Source: Mallotus nudiflorus | Lineage: Eukaryota; Streptophyta; Magnoliopsida; Malpighiales; Euphorbiaceae | Assembly: GCA_947683625.1 (NCBI GenBank) | Contig: CANTUR010000644.1 | Coordinates: forward strand, 1,787,501 to 1,851,500 | Length of the DNA stretch: 64,000 bases | Direction: 5' to 3' | In this document: positions 46,805-58,209 of the stretch, in pieces | Numbering within the stretch: the first letter of the stretch is position 1 | Layout: each line of letters starts with the position of its first letter | Notes under the pieces: generated by a model | Told to the model about the DNA's origin: nothing | The model's database searches: none | Seen by the model: only the letters and a program-made list of their open reading frames with translations | Made by a program: the position numbers and the translations under genes

Positions 46805-48130
46805 GTTCAGGGTGAAACTCAAAAAAGTAGTGATTATCTTGAGATAGTCTTTCAACATAAAGTAATGGCTTTGTGATATTAAGTACATGCAAAACATTTT
46901 TTAACGCAAGCAATTTAGAAGGAGTCAAAAGAAAACTATTACCAATATGACAAATTAGCAACCCTTGGCCATTACCAACAAGAAGGCAATCCTCACCCTT
47001 GTATTCTTCAAAGATCATAAGAGCATAAAGATCTAGAGTCACATGATGTTTGGCACCAGTATCGAGATACCACACTGAAGAAACATTGAATAGAGGGGAG
47101 GAGAGTAATCTTGGTAAAGCTGATGGTGGTGGTAACTCGGACAAATATGCTTTGTGTTAATTATTATAGTTCGATGAAGAAGAAAAACCACTTAAACTAT
47201 GAAAGCAACCACCTAGTGATAATGAAGTGTCAAAACGGCATCGACAAGTCAGTGTGATATGGTTAGTTAAACCGTAAATCTGACAGGCTGAAGTGGTGAA
47301 ACCCCGATGTCCACCACGTTGAGCTTGTCTATCATGAGGGCTGAAGGAAGAAGAGCATTATGAAAACAATGGTGATGATGGACAAGGTGATAAGCACTAA
47401 TTGTGTTGCACTAAATTAGCCATGGGGATAGATAATTCCTGAGATTTTAGGAGCAGTTCATAAGCTACCAACTGACTGTGTAAGTCAATAAAGGGAATCA
47501 AGTCAGACCGTTGTTAAATAGCTGTAATTATGCCATTGTACTCGGCACCAAGCTTGTGGAAAATGATGGCATTAAACTCCAATGAAGGTATAAGATGACC
47601 AACCAATGCTAAGGAGTCAGCAGTGGACTTAGCATGATAGAGATACTGAGAAACAACTTCATTTTCCTTTGCTATATTGTGAAGCTTGATATGAAGCTAA
47701 GTTTTTTGGGCATTACTAATGATCCCATAAGTAGTTGCCAATGTTTGTCGTTCCTCTGCAAAAGACAGGAGTCCAAGGATTTGAGGATAGATATCATTAG
47801 TAATAGAAAAGAGCAACCATGAGAACAATAATTGATCCTTTTGGAACCATGACGTGTAATCATGATTGAGAGAAGATTCCTGAGTTATAGGATTAATTAT
47901 CTCTCTCGAGGAGGGGATTCAGTCCCATTAAGGATTTCATGTAAATTGTAATAATTGAGAAGAGGTGTAAATTGAATTTTCTAGGGGATATAGTTTTTGA
48001 ATGTGAATTTGATGGAAAATATTTGTTGAACTTGAGTGGGTGTTAAAATTGGTGAAGGAGTAGAGGTGATGACAATCATGGAGGAAGAAGTAGAAGAAGA
48101 GGATGAAGAAGATAGAGCAGAAGACGTCAT
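46805..48130 (-). pseudogene. Cop5 gag and protease, degenerate
   Basis: A Ser-rich gag start (MTSSALSSSSSS, from about 48130) leads to SIKFTFKNYIP and IQFTPLLNYYNLHEILNG, a copia gag motif; further gag lies in broken frames (47400-47880). The protease region is at 46805-47075: VWYLDTGAKHHVT with an intact DTG, LLVGNGQGLLICHIG, and LKNVLHVLNITKPLLYVERL of the GAG-pre-integrase leader. Read-through stops at the junction with Gyp3. Not functional because integrase and RT are absent. Confidence 0.87.
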
Positions 48131-48148
48131 ATTATTTTTTTGATCTTG

Positions 48149-48161
48149 GCTCTGATACCAA
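48149..48161 (-). other. Cop5 primer-binding site
   Basis: On minus the sequence is TTGGTATCAGAGCC, directly after the LTR end ATCCTTGACT. It is a perfect match to the initiator tRNA-Met type. Confidence 0.88.
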
Positions 48162-48305
48162 GTCAAGGATTTGATGTATAAAGTAATTGAATTATATTAA
48201 TATCAAATGAGGTACAATAGTGTATATATAATAGTTATACAATATGGTTACAACAAAGTGATAAGAATGAACATAGCTAAGCCTATTAGTTAGGTAGTAC
48301 TAATA
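48162..48305 (-). repeat. Cop5 5' LTR
   Basis: About 144 bp. On minus it runs from TATTAGTACTACC to ATCCTTGACT. Its 3' tip recurs at 26006-26028. It is bounded by AAAAG on the right. Confidence 0.7.
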
Positions 48306-49034
48306 AAAAGCACTTAATTTTATTTTGAAGTTTTGAATTACAAACAAAGAAAAATCTCATATCATGGTGACACTCCACTCTTTAAATACAAATTGATAAG
48401 AACCTATAAAATTTCATTGTTACTAGTCGTTAGAACTTGTCAATGGTGCATGAATATCAATCCATAAATATAGGACTTGTCTGTTTGAATTGTAAGGAGA
48501 AGAATTATATCAATCTCTACCCTTTTCTGCCCAACTTGCTTGCTAAGTAGATTTGGGTATAAATGAGCTTTTAAACTCATATGATAAAGAAGTCAAAATT
48601 AAACTCTATAAAATTTTTCTTGTTTAATCTTATAAAAAAAAAATATGTGAAAAGGTTGGAGAGCTAGTCCATAAACAAGTTCACTATTAATTTCGCAAAC
48701 AAGCTTATAATTAAACTGTTTGTCCGCTTGCTTGCAAATGCTCTAGTTAATATATTTATTTAATATTAAACAATATAATATAATTTAAATGTTAGTATTA
48801 AGCAAATAAATATATTAGTGTTTGTATTTATTTAATGTTAATAAATATAATTTAAATTATTATGTAAATGTGATATTGAGTAAATAGGATATAAGGCTAA
48901 TTTATTGTTAAGTAAATATAATGCTAATTTAGTTAGCATTAAGTAAATATATTTTTGAATTTTTAAATGTAATAAAAACTATAGATTTGCATAATAATTT
49001 TCATAATAAAATTATGTAGTTCAGTATTAAATTG

Positions 49035-49077
<43 letters not shown>

Positions 49078-49311
49078 TATGCAGTTTTAATAAAATTACA
49101 TAATTTTTATGTAAATTATTGTTAAATAAATATAATTTTGTCAATGATAAAATAGTTAAATGATAACTTTTTTTTAGAGACAACTTAAAGTGTAAGGGTT
49201 TGAATTTTGTCATCGTCGATTTAAAAAAGGAAAGATTACCCTCTGTTATGTAGTCCTTCAATACTTAGATCATATAAAATTTTATTATTATTTTAACAAT
49301 TAAAGCCTATG

Positions 49312-49345
<34 letters not shown>
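48306..49345 (+). repeat. Gene-repeat unit 3 spacer, continued
   Basis: 48311-48640 matches 24873-25190 (CACTTAATTTTATTTTGAAG, CATGGTGACACT, CAATCTCTACCC, GAGCTTTTAAACTCAT). 48640-48740 shares GGTTGGAGAGCTA and GCAAACAAGCTTATAA with 50760-50820. 49080-49280 recalls 20900-21080. Two (TA) tracts at about 49038-49074 and 49314-49346; the second follows AATTAAAGCCTATGAA, resembling the end of the 0.8-kb unit at 58990. No gene. Confidence 0.75.
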
Positions 49346-49351
<6 letters not shown>

Positions 49352-49928
49352 AAATAACATGGAGATCAACACTTAACCCTTGAACCCAATTATACCAAAA
49401 TAAGCTTAACCAAAAATCTCTAAACCCTAAAGACATTAACATGTCTCTCACAAGATATTCAAAGGAGACATCCAAGAGCTTATACCAAAACCATCATGAT
49501 GACACCAAAATGTGCTTTTTTGGCACACCAATACAGCACACTCAATGCATATAACTATGGTCCTATTTATAGAGGAATAGAATACCCTAATAATTATGGA
49601 TTTCTTTTCAACAGGAAAAAAACCATTTAATTACTAAATAAGAGTCAAATTCTTCTAAGAATTTTCTTGACGTGGCCACCAAGTGGATCACTAATGTAAT
49701 TGGGCCAATATCTAGATGCTTTCTGGACTAAATGGTAGATCCCGACATAGACATGGCCGTGTCACCTTCTAGACAAAATGGTAGTTTCCAACATAGGCAC
49801 CAACACGCCCATTCTTAGGTCGTGTTCCTTACTTGACATAACAAACACCTCAACACAACTTAAGCACGACCGTGGTATGGTCTAAAACCTCAAAACCATC
49901 AAATTTCCATAAAAATTCAAGGCACATG
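49346..49928 (-). mobile_element. LTR-like insertion in the third gene repeat
   Basis: Non-coding. On minus it carries a TATA-like CTATAAATAGGACC (around 49560-49575) and, toward the other end, words such as ATGGCCGTGTCACC and GCACGACCGTGGTATGG, like the element at 411-5110. It is inserted between a spacer and the gene remnant. Termini are not resolved, and there is no clear target duplication. Confidence 0.4.
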
Positions 49929-50081
49929 TATATCAGTTCTGAATCTAACATTTTATAGTGCTTTTCCATATTCTCCAAGTAATTGTGTTTTTGCATCTTG
50001 TCATATTTTGTATCCTAGGTTAGCAATTGTGGGCTGTTGCAGAAACTCCCACAGCCGTAATACCAATGTCAGCCATTGCCA
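49929..50081 (-). pseudogene. Coiled-coil gene, third copy, N-terminal remnant
   Basis: Matches the 5' third of the two intact copies: TTCTGAATCTAACATTTTATAG, TTCTCCAAGTAA and GTCAGCCATTGCCAAATC are all on plus, so the ATG would be near 50075-50081. A stretch covering residues about 24-36 is deleted or scrambled (GCATCTTGTCATATTTTG instead of the longer original), about 30 bases near 49937 are lost, and everything C-terminal to residue about 50 is missing where the LTR-like insertion abuts. The upstream leader is recognisable to 50290 (GGTACGTTAGTTATATTATG, AATTAGCGAGTATGTACGG). Non-functional. Confidence 0.8.
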
Positions 50082-50808
50082 AATCAAGAAATTACCTTAG
50101 TTAAAAATAAACAGGGAAACAGTAATAAAATCAGGTACGTTAGTTATATTATGTGCCTTCTCTGTATCTTCAATGGTGGATACCTAAAATAAAGAGAGAA
50201 AGTGAATTTATGGAATTAGCGAGTATGTACGGTCCTTGACTTGCCCCTTTTTTACTTGGTTGGTGTGGTCAATATAAAATATTTGTAAATAAAACGATCC
50301 CATTCCACATACACGCTTTACTCAGTCCACATTCACGTTTATTTTTTTTTTAGTGGTTTCTATTTAAAATATTTAGCGAGAAAGTAGTTAAATAATAATT
50401 TTTTTAAAAAAATATTATAAGATATAGAGTATGATTCTCACAGTTTTGAATTTAAAAGAGCAAGGTTGTATTTTATTATATAGTTCATCAAAATTCAAAT
50501 CATATGATCTTCATATAAACAAAAAAATATATACTTGTGAATAATTAAGTAAATAATATGTACTCTATGTGAGAGAATATAGTCTAGTCTAGTGCTAATT
50601 TTTTTCTAAGGAGATCCTCAATATGTCAAGATGCAATTTTGTGAAAATTTTATGATTTAGAAAAAAAAAAAAACGATTTCATTTCAATTATAATTTAGAA
50701 AAAATAGCCAAAATTAAAATTCAAAGAATTTGTTTTCTTTAATCTCATAAATAAATTTGTAAAAGGGTTGGAGAGCTAATTCATAAGCATGTTCATTATT
50801 AATTTCAC
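50082..50808 (-). repeat. Upstream flank of the third gene copy
   Basis: Matches the upstream regions of copies A and B in order: the leader and possible intron (50090-50150), AATTAGCGAGTATGTAC, ACTCAGTCCACATTCACG, and GAGAGAATATAGTCTAGTCTAGTGCTA (as 20212-20240). 50590-50800 is AT-rich and ends with GGTTGGAGAGCTAA as at 48655. No gene. Confidence 0.72.
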
Positions 50809-51166
50809 AAACAAGCTTATAAATTAAAGGGAAAATGATATGTGCTATCTCAACTTTAGGTCAATTATAAATTGAATCTTACTTTAAAAGTCATTTCAAT
50901 TTGTTCCTTCAACTTTTTAAATTGTGTCAATTCTATTCAATTTTATTAGAATGGTCTAATTGTATTTTTTAAAATTACTTTAGATCTCTATAAAATAAAT
51001 TTAAAAATTATTCATTTTTCTTTTTTATGAAAAATAAAATTTGCAAAATATTTTCAATCTTTAATTTTACGATTTTTGAAGTAAAATTTAAAAGTGCACT
51101 TACTTTATTTTTTTATTAATATTATTCTATATAATAAATTAATTCATAAATTATCACTTTTTTCTT

Positions 51167-51168
<2 letters not shown>
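50809..51168 (+). repeat. 0.8-kb TA-bounded unit, partial copy with inverted tail
   Basis: 50809-51086 matches the first third of the units at 58209, 59076 and 59891 (ACAAGCTT, AAATGATATGT, CATTTCAATTTG, CTCCTTCAAC-like words). From 51087 (AAAAGTGCACTTACTTTATT) to 51163 it matches the reverse complement of the middle of those units (58533-58607 region). It ends at a long (AT)n tract. Confidence 0.85.

Positions 51169-51235
<67 letters not shown>
51169..51235. repeat. (AT)n microsatellite
   Basis: A pure (AT)33 tract between the partial 0.8-kb unit and the Gyp4 5' LTR. Confidence 0.95.
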
Positions 51236-51241
<6 letters not shown>

Positions 51242-53393
51242 ATTATTTCTTCTTCCTATTATTATTTTTTTAATTATTATTGTTGTTGTTATTAGTATTA
51301 TTTTATTTTATTTTCATTATCCTTATTATTATTATTGGTATTATTATCATTATTTTGAGACCCTTGATGTTAAGTATTATTCTAATTATTATAAGTATGG
51401 TTATTGTTATATATATATATGAAAGAGTGGTAGAGGAAAGGACATGTGGCAATATGTCTTTTATTAAAAGCAGACAACAAGTCGAGAGAAAGGGAAACAG
51501 TGGGTGTGAGACAACTTCATGTGGCAAATTTCTTTTTAGCCCAAAACTTTTATTTCCTTCTGTTCAACCTCAATAACCTCTGATCGACCTCAAATTCGAG
51601 CTATAGACTTGTCTCAATGTCCTCTTCTTTCTGTTGATATCTATTTTTCAAGAAATGACTCAGATTGGTGTAGAATTGTCACTATTCAATTAGCCTAATT
51701 TCTCTGATCTGTAATGTTCCGCAGGTTTTGGGTAATGTTTGTTGCTTCTTTTGCATTCCTCACATTACCAGGAGCATGTAGCCACCAATCATGTATTTGA
51801 ACTACACCCGTAGAATATTTCGCAAATATTTTTAGGTAATTTCAATTTATTCTTCATTTCAGTTATTCATTACCTATTGTGGATTGTTTGAAGCTTTGGT
51901 TGTGTCCTATTAATTATTAGAAATGTTTTGCTATATTCAATTTTTTCGAATATCGTGTTTTTCCTGTGAGATATTGTGGGTTCCACCCAAAATACAATGG
52001 AATTGGGACTAGTCCAGAAAATTATGGAATTATTTTTATTAATTAGAATAAATTATGTTGATCAATTTCCATAACTGAACTGAAGTCCAATTCCTCATGG
52101 ATTTTGAGAAATAAATTTTGGAAGTGTTTCAACGGAAATTTCTTAATTTCCATTTAAATTGGTTATATTATTAGAAATAAATTCTTTTAGCCTCAAAGAT
52201 CATATTTAGGATATTTCCAAGTTCATTTTATTAATTCATTGATTTTTATAATTTTTCAAAATTTTGGATAATTTTTATGATTTTTTTATATGCATAAACA
52301 TGTTTTACATAAATATTATTTACTATATAGAGTACCAGAGCAAATGTATCGAGAAATAGGCGGATCATAACACATCAACCTACGTGTTCCATTTGTAAGT
52401 TAATATTTGAAATGTGTGTTGGATTTACACATAAAGTATAAATTGATTGAATATATTTAAAAAGAAAAAAATAAATTAAAGAAATTATATTTTAATATTG
52501 AAATATTTATACTGCTAAATTATTATATTTAAGAAGAGGATTCAATTCAAGAATTTATATTTCCAATATGTGAATATTGAAAAAGTTGATTTTGATATTT
52601 TAATAAATTGATTATATTCAATGTTATTTTGCCCTTATTATTTTATTATGATGATTATTGACGCATTAATTCAATTATTTGTTATTATGATTTTTATTAT
52701 AAGGATATTGTGAGAAATTAAAAGTACTTTCATTTCCAATTACCTTATTTCTTGTGCATTTTATATATATTTATAAATATTTTTGGAAAAAGACTAGTAA
52801 AACATGCTACTTAGTGGGCTATACTAGAACTGTGTGTGTACCACTACGTTAGATGGGAAGAATAAGAATTTTGAGTTGATATAAGATTATATGGTATTGT
52901 ACATATGATAAAAATGATTTATTGAAATTCTTTACATAGAGAGGGGTATGGCTGCAAGAGCTCGATTGACCTTTCAAGGTCTCCGGGCCAGTTATGCTGG
53001 TAGCGAGATTGCAGTAGTTCGGTTGACCTTTCAAGGTCTCGGGGCTGGTCCATTGCCCAATTAGAAAAGAGAAATATTATTGGCACTCAAGAAAGCCTAA
53101 TAGCCAATGATGCATAGTGCTTGAGGTTATAAGAACCGTCATTAAGTATTAGAATAAGTGACTAACTATGACTAGTAGTTCGGTGGATGCTTAGCTCTTG
53201 GGAACCGGCAATCATTTGGATAAAGAGAGCCAAATGGCTACTAGATTTGTGGTTTAGGGTTCTAGCATGATTTTCCACTTAAAAGAATATTTTAAAGAAA
53301 TGTTATCTCTTATTCAAAGGTATTATAAAAGTTTATAAAAGTTTTTAAGATTTATAAATATGATTTTAGAAAAATAATAGTTTTAAATATAAG

Positions 53394-53427
<34 letters not shown>

Positions 53428-54004
53428 CCATAAAATCTTTTAATAAAGAAGGATTTAAAAATAGCATTCATTTCCTTATATTAGCTTACTCAATGGAGTC
53501 TGACTCCCTTCAATTATTTTTTTCAAGATCTCAGGAGTCTACAATTAGTTATACTAATATGCCTCGGACTTATTCTTCCCCAGCTACTTTATGTATGTCA
53601 TGTTAATATTTATTATCTTATATTCGTACTCTAGACAACATAGTAGTAGTTGAACATTTGATAAATGTATTTGTATTTGATTAGCTTAAAATTGGGCTTA
53701 CGTATTATTATGTTAATATATGTTTTGAGCATACTTTTTGTGTTGGAGAGTGATATTTGTGATGGATTGTTGGAGTTATTATGATGTAGTATTGATGGAA
53801 GAATATTTTAGAAGTGCATTTCTTGATTTATAAATTTTGGGTTTGTTTCCGGTACAAAGGAAACTCTGCCAGAATTTTGTTAAAATTTTGAATTAATTTA
53901 ATTTTACTGTGAAAATTTTTCAAGGCTTACTATGGGTTTTGGAAGATTCTCGCTTTTCCATTCTCTAGTGTCGGTCACGTGCCCTTTGGGTTCGGGTCGT
54001 GAAA
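51236..54004 (+). repeat. Gyp4 5' LTR
   Basis: Homologous to 60526-62913 (Gyp5) and more loosely to 44436-46799: GATCGACCTCAAATTCGAGC at 51583, TTTTTCCTGTGAGATATTG at 51957, TTAGCCTCAAAGATCATATT at 52188, CTCAATGGAGTCTGACTCCC at 53490, GGTACAAAGGAAACTCTGCC at 53851, and GGGTTCGGGTCGTGA at 53989. It carries a 57-bp tandem pair (52966-53045) and (TA)n at 53395-53425. Confidence 0.88.
52966..53050. repeat. 57-bp tandem repeat in the Gyp4 LTR
   Basis: TTGACCTTTCAAGGTCTCCG at 52966 recurs as TTGACCTTTCAAGGTCTCGG at 53023. The core GACCTTTCAAGGTC is itself nearly palindromic. Confidence 0.88.
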
Positions 54005-54008
54005 ATAT

Positions 54009-54020
54009 TGGTATCAGAGC
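54009..54020 (+). other. Gyp4 primer-binding site
   Basis: TGGTATCAGAGC lies four bases after the LTR end. It is the initiator-tRNA-Met type, as in the copia elements here. Confidence 0.9.
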
Positions 54021-54199
54021 TTATGGTTGACTTTCTACTATTTTGGTCATTGAATTATCTCCTTTCTTGAAACTACTATGATGAATAGGTGGTAACTATC
54101 AATTTATGTTATCATTGCTTCTAGAATTTTACGTATATGTTAGTTTTCTTATTATGTCTTGAATCTTGTTAATTTATGTGTCTTTTCAAGAAGGTGAAT

Positions 54200-57100
54200 G
54201 TGAATTGCTTATACTATAGAGACAGTATAATGATATGTAGTCCTTTCAAAATGAAGTTTCAATTCTATTTCCAACCCCTACTCTACCACTTAGTATAGGG
54301 GTAAGTCAGAGGCAACATATTATGTTCATGAGCAGTCATTTCACAATGAAACTCCTCCCTCTGTCCCACCAACTAGAAGAAGTGATATTCCTAGAGTGGT
54401 AACAATTTAAAGATAAGGACAACAGCAATTAGAAGAAATAGCTACTCCAAATATAGATCTTGCAGCTTTTATAACTAGTATAACAAGGTGTAATCAAGGA
54501 CTAGTAGCATTTAATTAAGCCATGTCCTTAGAATGGTAGATGCTACAACAAAGAAATTAAAGGATTTTGATTATTAACCTATCATATCAAGTAACTACAC
54601 AAGACTAGTTTATGATGTCGATTCAGTCATACATCATATGATTATTATAACATGGTTGGAGTATAAAGAGTGACTTATAAGATACTTCTATTCACTTTCT
54701 ATAAGGGATAATTACATATGGCAGCTGATGCATATAGCTAGAGGATAGCAGTCAGTATATGAGTGGACCCATGAGTTTTTCAGGTAATCCCATCATGCTA
54801 TAGATGAGATGCAAGAAGAGGGAAGAGTAGTAGAACTATATGTTACATGATTAGGTTGAGCATATCTTGGCATTTGAGCTGAGGACCATAGTTTAGAGAG
54901 CTATTTATGGATTTAGTTCTATTGGATGTAATTGATATTTATATGATTTTGGAAATGGATTAGTTGGCTTAACATTATGCTACTTTAGATTGTTGGGAGA
55001 ATGAAGTGATTTTCAAAATTCCAAATGATGAAAAATTTTTATTCAAAGGTAACAAGAGTTCAATGCCTCAGAATCTCATTTTTACAATCACACCTAGAAA
55101 GATGCTTAGAAGGGGATGTTAAAGCTATTTAGATGTGGTCAGAGATACAAGGTCAATAAAGGGTCAGTTGAGAATGTGCCAGTGGTGTGTGAGTTTTCTT
55201 ATATTTTTTCTTGAAGAATTACCAAGCTTGCCACCAGAAAGAGAGATAGACTTCTATATTGATGTTATACGTCGTACAGATTCTATCTTGAAGCCACTTT
55301 ATAGAATGGTGCCTGTAGAATTAAATGAGCTTAGAGAACAGTTGTAAGAGTTTCTTGATAATGGTTTCTTTAGACCCAGCACGTCTCCTTGGGGTGTGCC
55401 AATGTTTTTTGTAAAGAAAAAAGATAGTAGTCTTTGACTTTGTATCGAATATAGACAATTGAACAAAGTCACCATCAAGAACAAGTATCATCTTCCAAGG
55501 ATTTATGACTTGTTTGATCAGCTTCAAGGGGCTTGATGTTTTTCCAAGATTGACTTGAGGTCAAGGTATCATCAGTTGAGAATTAAAAGTGGAGATATAC
55601 CCAAGACTACATTTCAGACAAGATATGACCATTATGAGTTTTGGTGATATCCTTTAGGTTAACTAATGCTCCAACAACTTTTATGGACTTAATGAATTGG
55701 GTGTTTAGACCATTTTTTGATCGATTTATGATATTTTTTATTAATGATATCTTGATATATTCCAACAATGAGGCGGAGCATGCTATGCATTAAAGGATGG
55801 TGCTTCAGACTTTGAGGGAGCATCAACTGTATGCCAAATTCTCTAAGTGTAAGTTTTAGTTAGATCAAGTGGCATTCTTAGGCCATTTAGTATCCAAAAA
55901 TAACATACAAGTGGATCCTAAAAAGATTGAAGCCATTACATAATGGCTAAGACCTACGACGGTTATTGAAGTAAGGAGTTTTCTAGGTTTAACTGACTAT
56001 TATAGGAGATTTATGAAGGATTTCTACAAGATAGCCACACCTTTAACAAGGTTAACTTAGAAGAATGCTAAGTTTGTATGGACAAACAAGTGTCTAGAGC
56101 ACTTTCAGATGCTCAAGGATAGATTGACTTCAACTTTAGTATTGAATTTACCTTTAGAATATGAAGGGTATATAGTGTATTGTGATGCTTCTCGAGTAGA
56201 ATTGGGTTATGTACTGATGCAGAATGGAAGAGTAGTTGCCTATGCTTCACGTTAGTTAAAAAAAAGCACAAGCAAAACTACCCTACTCATAATTTGAAAA
56301 TGGCAGCAGTAGTGTTTGCATTGAAGATTTGGAGGCATAACTGGTATGGTGTAACTTGTGAAATATACACTAACCATAAGAGCTTGAAATATATTTTCCA
56401 ACAGAGAGATTTGAATTTGAGACAGAGGAGATTGATGGAACTTTTAAAAGATTATGATTCCTCTATTTTGTATCATCCAAGTAAGGCTAATGTGGTAGCT
56501 AATGCATTGAGTAGAAATTTAATAGGAAGCCTTGCTCACATTAGCTCGAGAAGAAGGCCAATCATTAAAGAGTTGCATGAACTAATTGATCAGGATTGTA
56601 GTGGAAGGTAACTAAGAAATGTCTTTTAGCTTAATTTAAAGTACGATCAGTGTACTTGGATAGAGTTAAGGCACCATATAGAGAGGACCCACAATTTCAA
56701 AAGATAATGTCTAAAGTGTAACAAGGCTAATCCAATGATTTTATTATAAACAATGAGGGTGTACTGTGTTTGGGCACTAGATTGTGTGTGCTAGATATGG
56801 ATGAGCTGAGAAAGGAGATTATGTAAGAAGTTCATTTCTCGGCTTATAAAGTTCATCCTGGTTCTACCAAGATGTATTATGATTTGAAAGATGCTTATTA
56901 GTGGAATATGATGAAAAAAGATATTGTAGAATCTATATCCAAGTGTCTCATATGTCGGCAAGTGAAATAAGAACATCATAGGCCCTTAGGATTATTACAG
57001 TAGTTACCTATCCTAAAATGGAAGTGGGATATGATTGCTATGAATTTCATGACTGGATTACCTTGTACAACGTGAGGTTATAATGCCATATAGGTGATAG

Positions 57101-58010
57101 TTGACTAGTTAACCAACTCAACTCACTTCTTACTTGTTAAGAAGACATACTCTATTGACAAGTTAGCAAGGTTGTATGTCAACCGAATTGTTTACTTGCA
57201 TGGAGTGCTAGAAAGAATAGTGTCTGATAGATAAGCTACCTTTACTTAGTCTTTTAATAAGAATTATATAAAGCATTGGGCACGAGAGTTGGCTTCAATA
57301 TAAATTTTTATCCTCAAATTAATGGTCAGTCAAAACAGAGCATTCATACATTATAAGATATTATGAGAATGTATGTGATGGATTTTAGTAGTCAATGGGA
57401 TATGCATTTGTCATTGATTAAATTACTATATAATAATAGTTATCATGCAAGTATTGGAATTACTCCATGTAAAGTACTGTATGGAAAGAAGTGTAGATCA
57501 CATTTATGTTGGGAAGTTGGTAAGAGGCAATTGACCACTCCAGAATTAGTGCAAGTGACTTCTGGGAAAGTTTCTATCATTCAGTAGAGATTGAAGACAG
57601 CTTTTAGTCGATAGAAAAGCTATATAAATCCTAAGAGAAAGGATGTGTCATTTTCTATTAAAGACAGAATGTTTCTCAAGGTGTCTACAATAAAGGGAGT
57701 AATAAGATTTTGTAAGAAGAATAAGTTAGCACCAAGATATATTGGACCCTTTAAGCTTCGTTCAAAGGTAGGTGATATGGCTTACAAACTAATGTTACCA
57801 CCAGAGTTGTCGTGGATTTATCTAGCGTTCCATGTCTTTATGTTAAGGAAATATATCTCTGATCCTTTGCATGTTCTTCAGCCGCAAACAGTGGAGTTCA
57901 GTGAGGATTTATTAGATGAAGAGTATCCTGTGGCTATTATAAACCATCAAGTTCGATAACTGCATACCAAAAAGATTCCTATAGTGAAGGTGTTATGGAG
58001 CAACCATACA
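54200..58010 (+). pseudogene. Gyp4 gag-pol, degenerate with gag-protease deletion
   Basis: A gag remnant (54200-54880) is followed abruptly by the protease end (about 54905-55000, LLDVIDIYMILEMD), so the gag C-terminus and the zinc-knuckle region are lost. RT (55280-55790): ELREQL, SPWGVPMFFVKKKDSS, LCIEYRQLNKVTIKNKY, FDQLQGA, FSKIDLRSRYHQLRIKSGDIPKTTFQTRYDHYEF. RNase H (56150-56560): WRHNWYGVTCEIYTNHKSLKYIF, LNLRQRRLMELLKDYD, ANVVANALSR. Integrase (56800-57950): HFSAYKVHPGSTKMYYDLK, VNRIVYLHG, then NNSYHASIGITPCKVLYGKKC and LAPRYIGPFKLRSKVGDMAY. There are many stops and shifts. It is collinear with Gyp3 pol. Confidence 0.9.
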
Positions 58011-58100
58011 GTATATGACTGTACTTGAAAAACAGAGATGGATATGCGTAGTCAATGCCCCCCACTTGTTTTAGTAGTGATGAAAATTCGAAGACGAATT

Positions 58101-58118
58101 TTCTTAAGCGGGGAAAAA
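58101..58118 (+). other. Gyp4 polypurine tract
   Basis: TTCTTAAGCGGGGAAAAA precedes TGTAATAATCCG, the LTR start. It corresponds to AAGGAGGGAAGA of Gyp3 and TTAAGGGTAGAAGAA of Gyp5. Confidence 0.8.
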
Positions 58119-58163
58119 TGTAATAATCCGAATTATTTATTATTATTATTATTATTGTTATTG

Positions 58164-58208
<45 letters not shown>
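58119..58208 (+). repeat. Gyp4 3' LTR stub and (TA)n
   Basis: TGTAATAATCCGAATTATTT, then (TTA)n, then a pure (TA)n from about 58165 to 58208. LTR homology does not resume after the (TA)n. Confidence 0.85.

Positions 58209-58209
<1 letters not shown>

Larger units (their letters stand above)
46800..48305 (-). mobile_element. Cop5: 5' half of a minus-strand Ty1/copia element
   Basis: 5' LTR (48162-48305), primer-binding site (48149-48161), gag and protease read on minus; the rest is missing beyond the Gyp3 LTR end at 46799. AAAAG at 48306-48310 pairs with 26001-26005. The opposite tip of the element is inferred at 26006-26028. Confidence 0.85.
51236..58166 (+). mobile_element. Gyp4: Ty3/gypsy element with (TA)n-truncated LTRs
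   Basis: 5' LTR (51236-54004), primer-binding site, degenerate gag-pol and polypurine tract, then the first approximately 48 bp of a 3' LTR (58119-58166), which runs into (TA)n. The 5' LTR conversely lacks a recognisable TGTAATAACCC start and emerges from (AT)n. No target duplication is visible. Confidence 0.88.
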
